Numbered from the stretch's first letter, positions 43,615 through 53,216 are shown. The stretch is DNA of 64,000 nt from Lentisphaeria bacterium (GCA_003526375.1 DPDG01000061.1:1-64000); one strand, 5' to 3'. Numbers and translations: made by a program. Notes: generated by a model not told the origin, from the letters alone.

Positions 43615-46170
43615 ATGAAACAGGAAAATAACTTCAGCGGACTTCAATGTTTGCAGATATTGTTTTCGCAATACCGCCGGAATGTTAATTTTTCAGCATT
43701 GATTACTGTTGAACTGCAACAGAAATATCTGGAAAATCAGGGAGAGGTGCTTCTTGCTCTCTCAAATGAACAACAGCTCAGAGCGGAGCTCCTCACGGAT
43801 GCGGAAGTGTTGAAAACTTATGCCGGTCCGGTTCTGGTCCGGCTGAAAAATGATGCATGGATTCTGATGGCGAACAGCCGGCAGTTTGTCAGTTCGGAAA
43901 CGGTGACGATCATTGATCCGGCAGTCGGTTCGAAGCAGAAAACCATTGCGGTTCCAAAATCGCAACTGGAGGAACGGATGAGCGGAGCCATGATCATTTT
44001 CCGCAATCTGGCACAGGTGGATGCCGCCAGGCACAGCCGTCTTTTCTGCCTTGCGGCAATTGCCAAACACAACAATACCCAGATGGATCTCCGCCGTGTC
44101 ATGCACGAATATGCCGTCGGAGAGGAGGAGGTCAGGGATTCGCTTTTCAGGCAGATTGCCTCGGATTATGAATTCAAGACGAAACGGCTCAGGCTCACAT
44201 GGGAGAAACTGGAGAAAGGGCAGAGCATTTTTCCGGTGATCGCGGAAAAGAACAACGGAAAATATGCGGTATTCTGCGGGTTCCGCAAGAACGGCGAACA
44301 GGAGGAGGCGGTTCTCCTTGACCCTGAATCTGAAAATCATGATGCTCCGAACCATTTTACGTTTCTGGCGCGGGAACAGTTTGAGTCGGATTACACAGGC
44401 AGTTTCATTCTTCTGAAAAAGACTTACAGGCTTTCTGACGAGTCACAGCCGTTTTCCCTGCGCTGGTTCATTCCGGAATTCATCAAGAACAAAGGCATAT
44501 TCGGTGAAATCGCCCTGATGGTGGCGATGCTGACGGTGTTCTCCCTGATCGTGCCGCTGTTTTTCCAGATTGTCGTAGACAAGGTGCTGGTCAATCAGGC
44601 ATATAATACATTGAATGTGCTGGGAATCGGAATCCTGCTGGCGGTGCTTTTCAACGGGCTGGTCAATTATGTGCGCAGTTATCTGCTGCTGTTCGCAACG
44701 AATAAAATCGACATCTCGACCGCCACCAAGACTTTCACTCATCTGATGCGTCTCCCCGTGGACTTTTTTGAACGGGTTCCGTCCGGAGTTCTTTTGAAAC
44801 ACATGCAGCAGACGGAAAAAATCCGGGGATTTCTCTCCGGCAATCTTTTTTTCACGATTCTCGATGTGTTCGCTCTGTGCATTTTCATTCCGTTCCTGCT
44901 GCTTTACAGCGTGCAGCTGACACTGGTTGTCCTGGGATTCTCTTTCCTGATGGCTCTGGTGATCGCCAGCCTCATCAAACCGTTTCAGCGCCGTCTTGAC
45001 GAACTTTATCAGGCGGAGGGCAAACGCCAGAGCATGCTGGTGGAATCCATACATGGAGTCAAGACCGTGAAGTCGCTGGCGCTCGAACCGGTCGAAAAGA
45101 AGATCTGGGACGATTCCACGGCTTACGCCATCAAGTCCTATTTCCGCGTCGGTAAAATCTCCATGACCGCCCAGAGCATCAGCCAGGTTCTTGAAATGAT
45201 GATGACGATCTGCGTGATCTGGTACGGTGCGCACCTTGTCTTCAACCATGCCATCAGCATCGGCGCCCTGATTGCGTTTCAGATGCTTGCGAACAGAGTG
45301 ACCGGGCCGCTGGTGAAGATGGTCGGGCTGATTCATGAATACCAGCAGATCGCACTTTCGGTCCGTATGCTCGGTGTCGTGATGAACACGCCTCCGGAGC
45401 CGGCGGGCGGAGGAGTCCGGAACCCGCTGAAAGGACGGATCGAGTTTGAAAACGTCACGTTTCAATACCGTCCGGACCTGCCCCAGGTCATCAAGCGTTT
45501 TTCTCTGAAGATACCGGAGGGGAGCACGATCGGTTTTGTCGGCAGGTCCGGTTCGGGCAAAACCACGCTGACCAAGCTCCTCCAGGGGCTTTATCCCGTT
45601 TCGCAGGGGTTGATCAAAATTGACGGAATCGATATCCGTGAAATTGATAAGGCGCATCTGCGCCGGAGCATCGGCGTGGTGCTTCAGGAAAACTACTTTT
45701 TCAGCGGCACGGTCCGGGCGAATATCAGCCTTACAAAGCAGAATGCCACGCTTGAGGAGATTCTTTATGCGGCGAAGCTTGCCGGTGCGGATGAGTTCAT
45801 CCAGAAACTTCCGCGCGGTTATGACACGGTGCTTGAAGAAAATGCGTCGAACCTTTCCGGGGGGCAGAAACAGCGCCTGGCAATCGCTCGTGCGCTCCTG
45901 ACCAATCCGCCGGTCCTGATCTTCGATGAAGCAACCAGTGCTCTGGACCCCGAAAGCGAAGCGGTGATTCAGAAGAATCTGAAAGCCATCGCGCGGGGGC
46001 GGAGCGTTTTGATTGTTTCACACCGTTTAAGTATCGTCAGCCATGCGGACATGATCATGGTGCTCGACAACGGCGAACAGTCCGCCTGCGGCACTCACAG
46101 GGAATTGCTGGCGCAGCCCGGCATTTACCGGGAATTCTGGACACAGCAGATGAGAGGAGATGAAGAATGA
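43615..46170 (+). CDS. Type I secretion ABC transporter (HlyB-like, degenerate C39 domain)
   Basis: An 851-residue inner-membrane exporter. Residues about 1-275 include a C39-like domain (FCLAAIAKHNNTQMDLRRVMHEY, GKYAVFCGFR) that lacks the peptidase catalytic pattern: the usual His before VVL is replaced by Lys-Tyr-Ala. Such inactive domains hold substrates in HlyB systems. Residues about 295-570 are six transmembrane helices. The ATPase has Walker A GRSGSGKTT at 643-651, signature LSGGQKQRL near 747, Walker B VLIFDEAT near 768, and SHRLS. It overlaps the HlyD-like gene by four bases. The likely substrates are the two giants upstream. No TolC-like outer-membrane protein is in the window. Confidence 0.92.
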   Translation: MKQENNFSGLQCLQILFSQYRRNVNFSALITVELQQKYLENQGEVLLALSNEQQLRAELLTDAEVLKTYAGPVLVRLKNDAWILMANSRQFVSSETVTIIDPAVGSKQKTIAVPKSQLEERMSGAMIIFRNLAQVDAARHSRLFCLAAIAKHNNTQMDLRRVMHEYAVGEEEVRDSLFRQIASDYEFKTKRLRLTWEKLEKGQSIFPVIAEKNNGKYAVFCGFRKNGEQEEAVLLDPESENHDAPNHFTFLAREQFESDYTGSFILLKKTYRLSDESQPFSLRWFIPEFIKNKGIFGEIALMVAMLTVFSLIVPLFFQIVVDKVLVNQAYNTLNVLGIGILLAVLFNGLVNYVRSYLLLFATNKIDISTATKTFTHLMRLPVDFFERVPSGVLLKHMQQTEKIRGFLSGNLFFTILDVFALCIFIPFLLLYSVQLTLVVLGFSFLMALVIASLIKPFQRRLDELYQAEGKRQSMLVESIHGVKTVKSLALEPVEKKIWDDSTAYAIKSYFRVGKISMTAQSISQVLEMMMTICVIWYGAHLVFNHAISIGALIAFQMLANRVTGPLVKMVGLIHEYQQIALSVRMLGVVMNTPPEPAGGGVRNPLKGRIEFENVTFQYRPDLPQVIKRFSLKIPEGSTIGFVGRSGSGKTTLTKLLQGLYPVSQGLIKIDGIDIREIDKAHLRRSIGVVLQENYFFSGTVRANISLTKQNATLEEILYAAKLAGADEFIQKLPRGYDTVLEENASNLSGGQKQRLAIARALLTNPPVLIFDEATSALDPESEAVIQKNLKAIARGRSVLIVSHRLSIVSHADMIMVLDNGEQSACGTHRELLAQPGIYREFWTQQMRGDEE

Positions 46171-47492
46171 TGAAAGAAGATAAAATACCGCAGGAAATGG
46201 TGGAATTTCAGCCGGATGCGCTGGAACTGAAAAATGAGCGTCTGCCTTTCGCAATACGTTTCTGTGTCTGGATGCCGTTCATTGTCATGCTTGCCGCCAT
46301 CATCTGGGCATCCCTGGCGGAGGTCGATGTCATTGTGGAGGCTCCCGGCAAACTGGTTTCCCGCACTCCGAACATCACGATCAAACCGCTTGAGCGGACC
46401 GTGATCAAGAAGATCAATGTCAAGGTCGGCGATGTCGTGAAACCCGATCAGATACTGATCACATTCGATCCGACGATCCATCAGGCGGAAAATGAGCGTC
46501 TTGAGCGGGAAGTCGCCACCCTGACGGCGCAATTCAACCGTCTGTACGCGGAATTCACGGACAAGGAATACAAGATCAAGGATAAGGATCAGGACGATCA
46601 GCGCTGGCAGCACGCCATCTATCTTCAGCGCCGGAGTTATTACAAGGAGAGGATGAACTACTTCAAGCAGGAGATCGAGCGCTGCAAGGCACAGCAGGAA
46701 ACGACCCGCGAGAGCCATAAGACGCAGACCGGACGCCTGAAAGCCATCAAGCAGATCGAAGACATCATCGCCGATCTTCAGAAAAAACGGGTTGCCTCCA
46801 TCAAGGAAGAACTGGAGATCTCGATTTCGCGTATGCAGATGGAGGTCGAAGTGGACCGTCTCCGCAACAATCTGAAGGAACTGGAACATGAGGAGCAGTC
46901 GGTCATCGCCAGCCGCAATTCCTTCATGGAAGAATGGCGCAAGGCAATCTCGGAGGAGATGGTCAAGGTCCGCCGCGAACTGACCAGCACGCTCATGGAA
47001 TATCAGAAACAGCGTCAGCTTGCCACCTATGTTTATCTGCGCGCCCCGTGTGAAGCGGTTGTGCATGAAATCGCTTCTTTCTCGGAAGGTTCGGCGGTCA
47101 GGGAGGCGGAGGCGCTGGTCACGCTGGTTCCGATCGACGCAGGGATTGAGCTGGAGGCGGAAATCGCTCCGAAAGACATCGGCAGGATCCACAAAGGAGC
47201 GCAGGCAAGAATCAAACTGAACTCTTTCCCGTTCCAGAAACACGGCACGCTGGAAGGGGAAGTCGTGGATATCTCCGAAGATACGCTTCAGAAGCAGGAG
47301 CAGGGCGGAAACAGAGCCTACTACCGCGCAAAGATGACCGTATCGGGGAAGCTGAAGAATATTACGGAGAAATTCCGCCTGATACCGGGAATGGAAACTC
47401 AATGCGAAATCAAGGTCGGACGCCGTCGCGTGATCGAATATATCATTCATCCGCTGATCAAGTCTCTTGATGAAGCGATTCGTGAACCGTAA
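46167..47492 (+). CDS. Type I secretion periplasmic adaptor (HlyD family)
   Basis: A 441-residue membrane-fusion protein. One transmembrane segment lies near residues 27-50 (FCVWMPFIVMLAAIIWASLAEV). A lipoyl-like half-motif (IKPLERTVIKKINVKVGDVVKPDQILITFDP) is followed by a long coiled coil (about 110-290), and then the second half (YVYLRAPCEAVVHEIASFSEGSAVREAEALVTLVPID) and a beta-barrel. It forms a four-base overlap with the ABC gene, the standard HlyB-HlyD arrangement. It would link the exporter to an outer-membrane TolC encoded elsewhere. Confidence 0.92.
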   Translation: MMKEDKIPQEMVEFQPDALELKNERLPFAIRFCVWMPFIVMLAAIIWASLAEVDVIVEAPGKLVSRTPNITIKPLERTVIKKINVKVGDVVKPDQILITFDPTIHQAENERLEREVATLTAQFNRLYAEFTDKEYKIKDKDQDDQRWQHAIYLQRRSYYKERMNYFKQEIERCKAQQETTRESHKTQTGRLKAIKQIEDIIADLQKKRVASIKEELEISISRMQMEVEVDRLRNNLKELEHEEQSVIASRNSFMEEWRKAISEEMVKVRRELTSTLMEYQKQRQLATYVYLRAPCEAVVHEIASFSEGSAVREAEALVTLVPIDAGIELEAEIAPKDIGRIHKGAQARIKLNSFPFQKHGTLEGEVVDISEDTLQKQEQGGNRAYYRAKMTVSGKLKNITEKFRLIPGMETQCEIKVGRRRVIEYIIHPLIKSLDEAIREP

Positions 47493-47503
47493 CGGGTTTT
47501 GCC

Positions 47504-48583
47504 ATGAAAACTGCACTGCTGCACTACTGGATGATCAACATGCGGGGAGGGGAAAATCTCCTTGCCGAGCTTGCGGAAATGTATCCCGATGCGGATATCT
47601 TCACCCATGCCTGTCGTCCGGAAAATATGAGTGCGGTTTTCAGAAAGCACAGGATTACGGAAAGCATGGTCGGCAGACTGCCTTTTGCGCGCCGATGCTG
47701 CCAGAAGTATCTCTGCCTGATGCCGCTTGCCTTGCGGCGCTGGGATCTTTCCGGTTATGACCTGATCATCAGCAGTGAATCCGGTCCGGTGAAGGGCATT
47801 CGCAAGCCGCGGAATGCGTATCATCTCTGTTACTGCCATACTCCGATGCGTTATTTATGGGACATGTACCGGGAATACTGGAACTGTGCCGGTCCGGCGG
47901 AAAAGCTTGCCATGAAACTTTTCACGCCGTATCTCAGGAACTATGACCTGAAGTCGGCGGAGTGCGTGGATGCGTTTCTTGCCAACAGCGAGTTTGTAAG
48001 AGCGCGGATCAGGAGGATTTACCGTCGGGACGCCGTCGTTGTTCATCCGCCGGTCGATACGGACTTTTTCCAGGCAGGAACCGGTAAAAGAGAGGACTAC
48101 TATCTGTATGCCGGGCAACTGACGCACTACAAACGCCCTGATCTTGCCGTCAGGGCATGTTGCAGGCTCAAGCGCAAACTGGTGGTTGCCGGTGAGGGGC
48201 CGATGAAAAAAGTGTTGCAGAAGCTTGCGGGCGGCAATGTCACATTTACGGGACGGGTTTCCGCAGAGGAACTGAAGCGTCTCTATGCGGGGGCGCGGGC
48301 TCTGCTTTTTCCGGGAATCGAGGATTTCGGAATTGTCCCCGTGGAGGCGCAGTCCGCAGGAACACCGGTGATTGCATTGAGAGCGGGCGGTGCGCTGGAA
48401 AGTGTCATAGAGAATGAAACGGGGCTGTTTTTCGATACGCAGAGTCCGGAAGCGCTTGCGGAGGCGATTCTGCATTTTGAATCTGTTTCATGGGACTCCG
48501 CGCTTTGCCGCAGACAGGCGGGGAAGTTTTCCCGTGAGGCGTTCCGGAAGAATTTCACTCTCGCATTAAAACGGCTCAGATAG
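47504..48583 (+). CDS. Family 4 glycosyltransferase
   Basis: A 359-residue GT-B enzyme. Near the N-terminus MINMRGGENLLAELAEMYPDADIFTHA is the acceptor side, and CYCHTPMRYLWDMYREYW is typical of mannosyl/rhamnosyltransferases of this family. The donor site has LYAGQLTHYKRPDLAVRA, FTGRVSAEELKRLYAGARALLFPGIEDFGIVPVEAQSAGTPVIA with the conserved E-X7-E. The sugar is not assignable. It starts 11 bases after the HlyD-like gene, so secretion and glycan genes share a transcript. Confidence 0.9.
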   Translation: MKTALLHYWMINMRGGENLLAELAEMYPDADIFTHACRPENMSAVFRKHRITESMVGRLPFARRCCQKYLCLMPLALRRWDLSGYDLIISSESGPVKGIRKPRNAYHLCYCHTPMRYLWDMYREYWNCAGPAEKLAMKLFTPYLRNYDLKSAECVDAFLANSEFVRARIRRIYRRDAVVVHPPVDTDFFQAGTGKREDYYLYAGQLTHYKRPDLAVRACCRLKRKLVVAGEGPMKKVLQKLAGGNVTFTGRVSAEELKRLYAGARALLFPGIEDFGIVPVEAQSAGTPVIALRAGGALESVIENETGLFFDTQSPEALAEAILHFESVSWDSALCRRQAGKFSREAFRKNFTLALKRLR

Positions 48584-48591
48584 GGAATGGT

Positions 48592-49380
48592 ATGGAAAAG
48601 CCTCGGAAAAAAACTTTGCTGCTCCGGATGGCGGATGCCGGAAACCGGAAACTGCCGCGGAATGTTTACGTCATGCTTCTCGTTTCGTCCGTACTGCTTG
48701 CCTTCGGAATGCGGCTTCTGCAGTTTCATCTGGAACCTCTCATTTCACGGGACGGGACAATTTACATCCGGCTGGCGGAACAATGGGCGGTTTCAGGGGA
48801 TTATCCCCGCCATGCCTACCTGCCGCTGCTGCCCTGGATGATGAAGATGCTTTTTTATACGGGGCTCAGTCTCCATGCCGCGGGAATTGCCGTCAACCTT
48901 GTTTTCGGCAGCCTGCTTCCTCTGGTTGCGTGGGGAATTCTCCGGCAGCTTACCTCTTGCAGGGAGATTGCGCTGGGGGCGGCATTCCTGATGGCGTTTC
49001 ATCCGTCCGCGATCGGATTGTCCGCAGACGTCACCCGCGACACCCTTTACCTGTTTACCGGCGGTTCCGCCGTTCTTTTTGCCCTTTACGGTATCCGGTC
49101 GGGAAAATGGCAGGGATGGTGTTTCAGCGCGTTGTTTCTGGCATTCGGATTGTTTGTCCGTTATGAGATATTGGAACTCGTGCCGCTGACCGTCGCCTGT
49201 TTCCTGATTGCTCCGGCTGTCCGTTCCATTTCCCTGAAAACCGCTCTGGCGAACTTTGCCGTATGGGGAGGGACATTCCTGATATCGGCGCTTGCCATTG
49301 CCCTGCTTACGGGAGTCCTGCCGCAGACTGCCGCTGCCTATAATGAACGGATTCAGCGGATATCGATACAGAAGATTTAG
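48592..49380 (+). CDS. N-terminal half of a GT-C/PMT-like membrane glycosyltransferase
   Basis: A 262-residue membrane protein. After the first transmembrane segment, FHLEPLISRDGTIYIRLAEQWAVSGDY resembles the early-loop Asp motif of ArnT/PMT-type GT-C enzymes, which use polyprenyl-phosphate sugars. About six hydrophobic helices follow. The frame ends at an amber codon (49378-49380). The next gene continues in the same frame after only three further codons, and together they would give a protein of about 517 residues, the usual GT-C length. So this is probably one gene interrupted by a nonsense codon, or a genuine two-part protein; see the findings. Confidence 0.75.
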   Translation: MEKPRKKTLLLRMADAGNRKLPRNVYVMLLVSSVLLAFGMRLLQFHLEPLISRDGTIYIRLAEQWAVSGDYPRHAYLPLLPWMMKMLFYTGLSLHAAGIAVNLVFGSLLPLVAWGILRQLTSCREIALGAAFLMAFHPSAIGLSADVTRDTLYLFTGGSAVLFALYGIRSGKWQGWCFSALFLAFGLFVRYEILELVPLTVACFLIAPAVRSISLKTALANFAVWGGTFLISALAIALLTGVLPQTAAAYNERIQRISIQKI

Positions 49381-49389
49381 GAGAGTGCC

Positions 49390-50145
49390 ATGTTGTCCGA
49401 TACATTCATAAAAACATCGCGGATTGTGTTCGAGCCCGTCTTTTACATTATGGCGGGGGGGATGGTTCTGGCACTTCTGAACCCGCCTTACCGCAAACGC
49501 TTCTTCCTGCCGCTTGCGCTTGCCCTTGTTTTCATGTTTTCCTGGCGCTGCTGCATTACCATGCTTTCTGCGCGCTATGCGGCGATCTTCATCTATGCCG
49601 GCGTTGGTTTCAGCGCATATGCGGCATACCGGCTGACGCCGTTTCTGACCGCCGCTTTTTTTCATCCTGCGAACCGCTGTTTCCGTTTTCTGCATCGCCA
49701 TATGCGCCTTGCCGGAAGAATTCTGCTGCTGGCGATCATCCTTATCTGTATCGGCAAGTTCCTGAGATACAACCGGTATGACGGGTGCATCCCGGAGAGC
49801 GTCGCCCTTGTCAAAGCGGATTCGGAACAAATGGAGGAAGCAAGGTTCTTCGACTTCTGCGGAGAGGCGGCAAGACTTCAGTTTTATCTGGGGCTGCCGG
49901 TGGAGACATGGAAAGAGGCGGAACGTAAATTCACGACCCCGGATGAAATCAGGAAGCGCCTTGCCGGAAGTGTCTGCGCCTATGTTTTCTGCAATGAACC
50001 GCCGGGGCATTTTTTCTCTCCGCAGGATATGAAGATGACTCCGCAGCAGTGGAGCCGCCTCTATTCTTCTCCGGAAGACAATCGTAAGAAAATTTATTTC
50101 AGTGTGTATCGTTACAGGCAGAACCCTCAGGAGATACAGGAATGA
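49390..50145 (+). CDS. C-terminal half of a GT-C/PMT-like membrane glycosyltransferase
   Basis: A 251-residue protein with about three to four membrane helices (VFYIMAGGMVLALLN, FFLPLALALVFMFSW, ILLLAIILICIGKFL) and a soluble C-terminal domain. It has no catalytic motif of its own. It is in the same frame as the preceding gene. An AGGAG sequence overlapping the preceding stop codon lies 6 bases before ATG 49390, so it can be translated separately by coupling. Its stop overlaps the next gene (ATGA). Confidence 0.7.
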   Translation: MLSDTFIKTSRIVFEPVFYIMAGGMVLALLNPPYRKRFFLPLALALVFMFSWRCCITMLSARYAAIFIYAGVGFSAYAAYRLTPFLTAAFFHPANRCFRFLHRHMRLAGRILLLAIILICIGKFLRYNRYDGCIPESVALVKADSEQMEEARFFDFCGEAARLQFYLGLPVETWKEAERKFTTPDEIRKRLAGSVCAYVFCNEPPGHFFSPQDMKMTPQQWSRLYSSPEDNRKKIYFSVYRYRQNPQEIQE

Positions 50146-51587
50146 AACATCGGAGTTCACACATTCATTTTCCGGCAGGCGGCAAACGGCTTCGCGTATG
50201 TCTTCTGGCGTTATGCGACATTGCCTGTGTTTCAGGGATCTTTCTGCTGACGGGATACGTTCATTCCCGGTGGGCAGGAAGCGTTTGCGACTTCGGTGCC
50301 GTTTGCCGTGAAACTCTGCCGTTTCTGTTCCTGTTCCTGATTTACAATGCTCTTTTCCGTGTCTACCACGGCAGTTTCTTTTATCCCGGAATCTGCCTGA
50401 ATAAAATTGAGGAAATACGGAGGATTTCCCTGTCCGTTTTCAATGTTTATTTCCTGCTTTTCATCTGCCGCTTTTTCTCCGGGCAGAGAGAGCATCTGCC
50501 GTGGAGTGTCCTGTTTTTCAGCATGGGATTTACGATTCTTTTGCTCCCTGTCTGCCGTTTTCTTGTGCGTTTCCTGATGCAGCAGTTGAATTTCGGGCTG
50601 ATTGACGTCGTGATTGCCGGAGCCGGAAAAACGGGGGAGATCGTCAGCCGGGAACTGACGGGAAGCTGCTATTACGGATTTCGTGTCATCGGGTTTCTGG
50701 ATGACGACCCGCGGAAACAGAAACAAATGATCGGCGGATACCGGGTTCTCGGACCGTTGTCCATGGCGGGATCAGTGGCGCAGCACAGGCATGTGGAATA
50801 TGTTGTCTGCTGCCTGCCGCTGCCGCTTGCCAACCGGATTTTCCGTGAATACTCTGGAGTTTTTCAGCATATCATGTTTGTTCCCGACAATCAGATTCTT
50901 CCGATTGCCTGGCTTTACCCTGCTTCCATCGGGCTTCGCGGCGGTTTTGAGATACGGAATCAGCTTCGCCTGAAAATGCCGCGTTTCACGAAGAAAATTT
51001 TTGAAATCTGTCTGACTGCGGCGGCGGTCGTTGTCCTTCTGCCGCTGTTCCTGATTCTGGCGTTGCTGGTGAAGCTTTCCAGTCCCGGACCCGTTTTTTA
51101 CCGGGCGCCGCGGCTGGGGGTCAACGGCAAAAAAATTCATGTGCTGAAATTCAGGACCATGTATGAAGACGCGGATGAACGTCTCGGCAGGATTCTTCGG
51201 GAAAATCCGCAGCTGGAATCCGAGTGGCATGATTACTTCAAGCTGAAAAATGATCCGCGCATTACCCGCATCGGCAGATTTTTGCGCAATACGTCGCTGG
51301 ATGAACTTCCCCAGTTCTGGAACGTGCTGACCGGTGAAATGGCTGTGATCGGCCCCCGCCCGATTGTGGAGGAGGAGATTACTTATTATGGGAAGGATTA
51401 TGAACTGCGCAAGCGGATCAAGCCCGGAATCACCGGCCTGTGGCAGGTCTCCGGGCGCAATGAGGTCGATTACCCCCAGCGTGTCATGATTGATATGTAT
51501 TATATCATGAACTGGTCTGTCTGGATGGACTATTATATTTTCCTGAAAACCATATTTGTGATTCTTACCCGCCACGGTGCCTGCTGA
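50142..51587 (+). CDS. Polyprenyl glycosylphosphotransferase (WbaP-type initiating enzyme)
   Basis: A 481-residue protein. The N-terminal half has four to five membrane helices and a CoA-binding/Rossmann-like domain (DVVIAGAGKTGEIVSRELTG, VIGFLDDDP). The C-terminal 200 residues are the bacterial sugar transferase domain: FEICLTAAAVVVLLPLFLILALLVKLSSPGPVFYRAPRLG, LKFRTMYEDADERL, LDELPQFWNVLTGEMAVIGPRP, PGITGLWQVSGR. By family it transfers a sugar-1-phosphate to undecaprenyl phosphate, the first step of chain synthesis. It closes the polysaccharide operon. Confidence 0.92.
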   Translation: MKHRSSHIHFPAGGKRLRVCLLALCDIACVSGIFLLTGYVHSRWAGSVCDFGAVCRETLPFLFLFLIYNALFRVYHGSFFYPGICLNKIEEIRRISLSVFNVYFLLFICRFFSGQREHLPWSVLFFSMGFTILLLPVCRFLVRFLMQQLNFGLIDVVIAGAGKTGEIVSRELTGSCYYGFRVIGFLDDDPRKQKQMIGGYRVLGPLSMAGSVAQHRHVEYVVCCLPLPLANRIFREYSGVFQHIMFVPDNQILPIAWLYPASIGLRGGFEIRNQLRLKMPRFTKKIFEICLTAAAVVVLLPLFLILALLVKLSSPGPVFYRAPRLGVNGKKIHVLKFRTMYEDADERLGRILRENPQLESEWHDYFKLKNDPRITRIGRFLRNTSLDELPQFWNVLTGEMAVIGPRPIVEEEITYYGKDYELRKRIKPGITGLWQVSGRNEVDYPQRVMIDMYYIMNWSVWMDYYIFLKTIFVILTRHGAC

Positions 51588-51682
51588 TCCGCCTTTTCCT
51601 TTCCCTTTATCTTGTCTGTTCTGTTGTCTCGTGCTATATTACCGGTTTTATGTAAAATGATTCAACCAGGTAAGGACAACCA

Positions 51683-53107
51683 ATGACAACCAGCAAATAT
51701 CAGATCGATATGTGCCATGGCCCGCTGTTTGGGAAAATCGTGCTTTTCGCAATGCCGCTGATGTTTACCTATATCCTTCAACTGCTTTTCAATGCGGTCG
51801 ATCTGGTCGTGATCGGGCATTACGCACCTCATGAAGCCATGGCGGCAGTCGGCGCGACAATGAACCTGAATTCTCTTGTCATCAACATCTTCATCGGAAT
51901 TTCCATCGGCACGAATGTCCTTGCCGCCCGTTTCTTCGGGGCAAAGGATTCCGGCGGAATGAGCCGTACGGTTCATACATCCATGACTGTTGCGATATAC
52001 GGAGGAATCGCTTTGATGATCGCCGGGCTTGCCGTCGCCAGGCCGCTGCTGGTGCTGATGGATACTCCCGAAGAGATCCTCCCCATGTCCTGCACCTATA
52101 TCTGGATCTGTTTCTGCGCCATCCCGTTCATTATGCTTTACAACTTCGGCTGCGCCATCCTGAGAGCCGTCGGAGACACCCGCAGGCCGCTCTATTTTCT
52201 GATTATTGCGGGAATCGTGAATGTGCTTCTGAATCTCTTTTTCGTGATCGTGTGCGGCATGGACGTCGGCGGCGTCGCGCTGGCGACGGCAATTTCGCAC
52301 GGTATCTCGGCTTTTCTGATTCTGAAAACCTTGATCTCCGCCCGTGACGTCTACCGCCTTCAGCTCAAAAAATTGTCCGTGGACTTCACGATCTTCAAAG
52401 AGATGCTGAAGATCGGCATTCCCGCCGGCGTGCAGAGCTCCTGTTTCGCCGTTTCCAATATGATCATTCAGTCTTCGATCAATTCATTCGGCTCCCTGGC
52501 AATGGCGGGAACGACGGCGGTGCTCGGACTGGAGGGAATTGTATATGTCGGCTCCTACGCATTTCACCAGACAGCCATTTCGTTTGTCGCCCAGAACCTC
52601 GGCGGCAGGAAATTCAAGCGGATTCTGAAAAGTCTTTACGGCTGTTTTCTCTGCGCCGCCGGCTGCTGCCTGATTATGGGGCTGGGATTTTATTTTGCGG
52701 GGGAATTCCTGCTTGCCGTCTTCAACCCGGACCCGAATGTAATCGCGTGGGGAATGCTGCGGATGAAGATCCTCTTTACCACGTATGTTCTCTGCGGAAT
52801 CATGGATGTGGCGAGCGGCGGACTGCGCGGACTCGGTTACTCGCTCCTGTCCGCTGTCGTCTCGTTTCTCGGCGCCTGCGCATTCCGTGTCTGGTGGGTT
52901 TTTGCCGTATTCCCGCACTACCGGACTATGGAAAACCTGATGCTTTCCTATCCGATTTCATGGCTTCTCGTCGCTGTGGTCAGCGGCGGGCTTCTTTACT
53001 GGATATGCCGCAGAATGATCCGCAGCCATTGCGCCCGCTCCGTCGCGTGGAGCAAACTGGGGCCGGGTGTTCCCAGAGGCTTCCGGTATCTGGGCGGCCC
53101 GAAATAG
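51683..53107 (+). CDS. MATE-family efflux transporter
   Basis: A 474-residue protein with twelve predicted membrane helices and two homologous halves. The first helix segment MCHGPLFGKIVLFAMPLMFTYILQLLFNAVDLVVIGHYA and the later FHQTAISFVAQNLGGRK are typical of the NorM/DinF superfamily. Such proteins expel cationic compounds with Na+ or H+ antiport. AAGGA lies 7 bases before the ATG. It stands alone between the polysaccharide operon and the next promoter; a lipid-sugar flippase role is not suggested because the fold is MATE, not Wzx. Confidence 0.88.
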   Translation: MTTSKYQIDMCHGPLFGKIVLFAMPLMFTYILQLLFNAVDLVVIGHYAPHEAMAAVGATMNLNSLVINIFIGISIGTNVLAARFFGAKDSGGMSRTVHTSMTVAIYGGIALMIAGLAVARPLLVLMDTPEEILPMSCTYIWICFCAIPFIMLYNFGCAILRAVGDTRRPLYFLIIAGIVNVLLNLFFVIVCGMDVGGVALATAISHGISAFLILKTLISARDVYRLQLKKLSVDFTIFKEMLKIGIPAGVQSSCFAVSNMIIQSSINSFGSLAMAGTTAVLGLEGIVYVGSYAFHQTAISFVAQNLGGRKFKRILKSLYGCFLCAAGCCLIMGLGFYFAGEFLLAVFNPDPNVIAWGMLRMKILFTTYVLCGIMDVASGGLRGLGYSLLSAVVSFLGACAFRVWWVFAVFPHYRTMENLMLSYPISWLLVAVVSGGLLYWICRRMIRSHCARSVAWSKLGPGVPRGFRYLGGPK

Positions 53108-53216
53108 TTCCGCGTTCGTTGTGTTTACTGCCGTCTTTTCAGATGGAACCATATTCATAAGGCGAAACCGGTCTGAAATGGAACGTTGATTTTTTCCGAT
53201 TCTTCCGGAAATCAGA

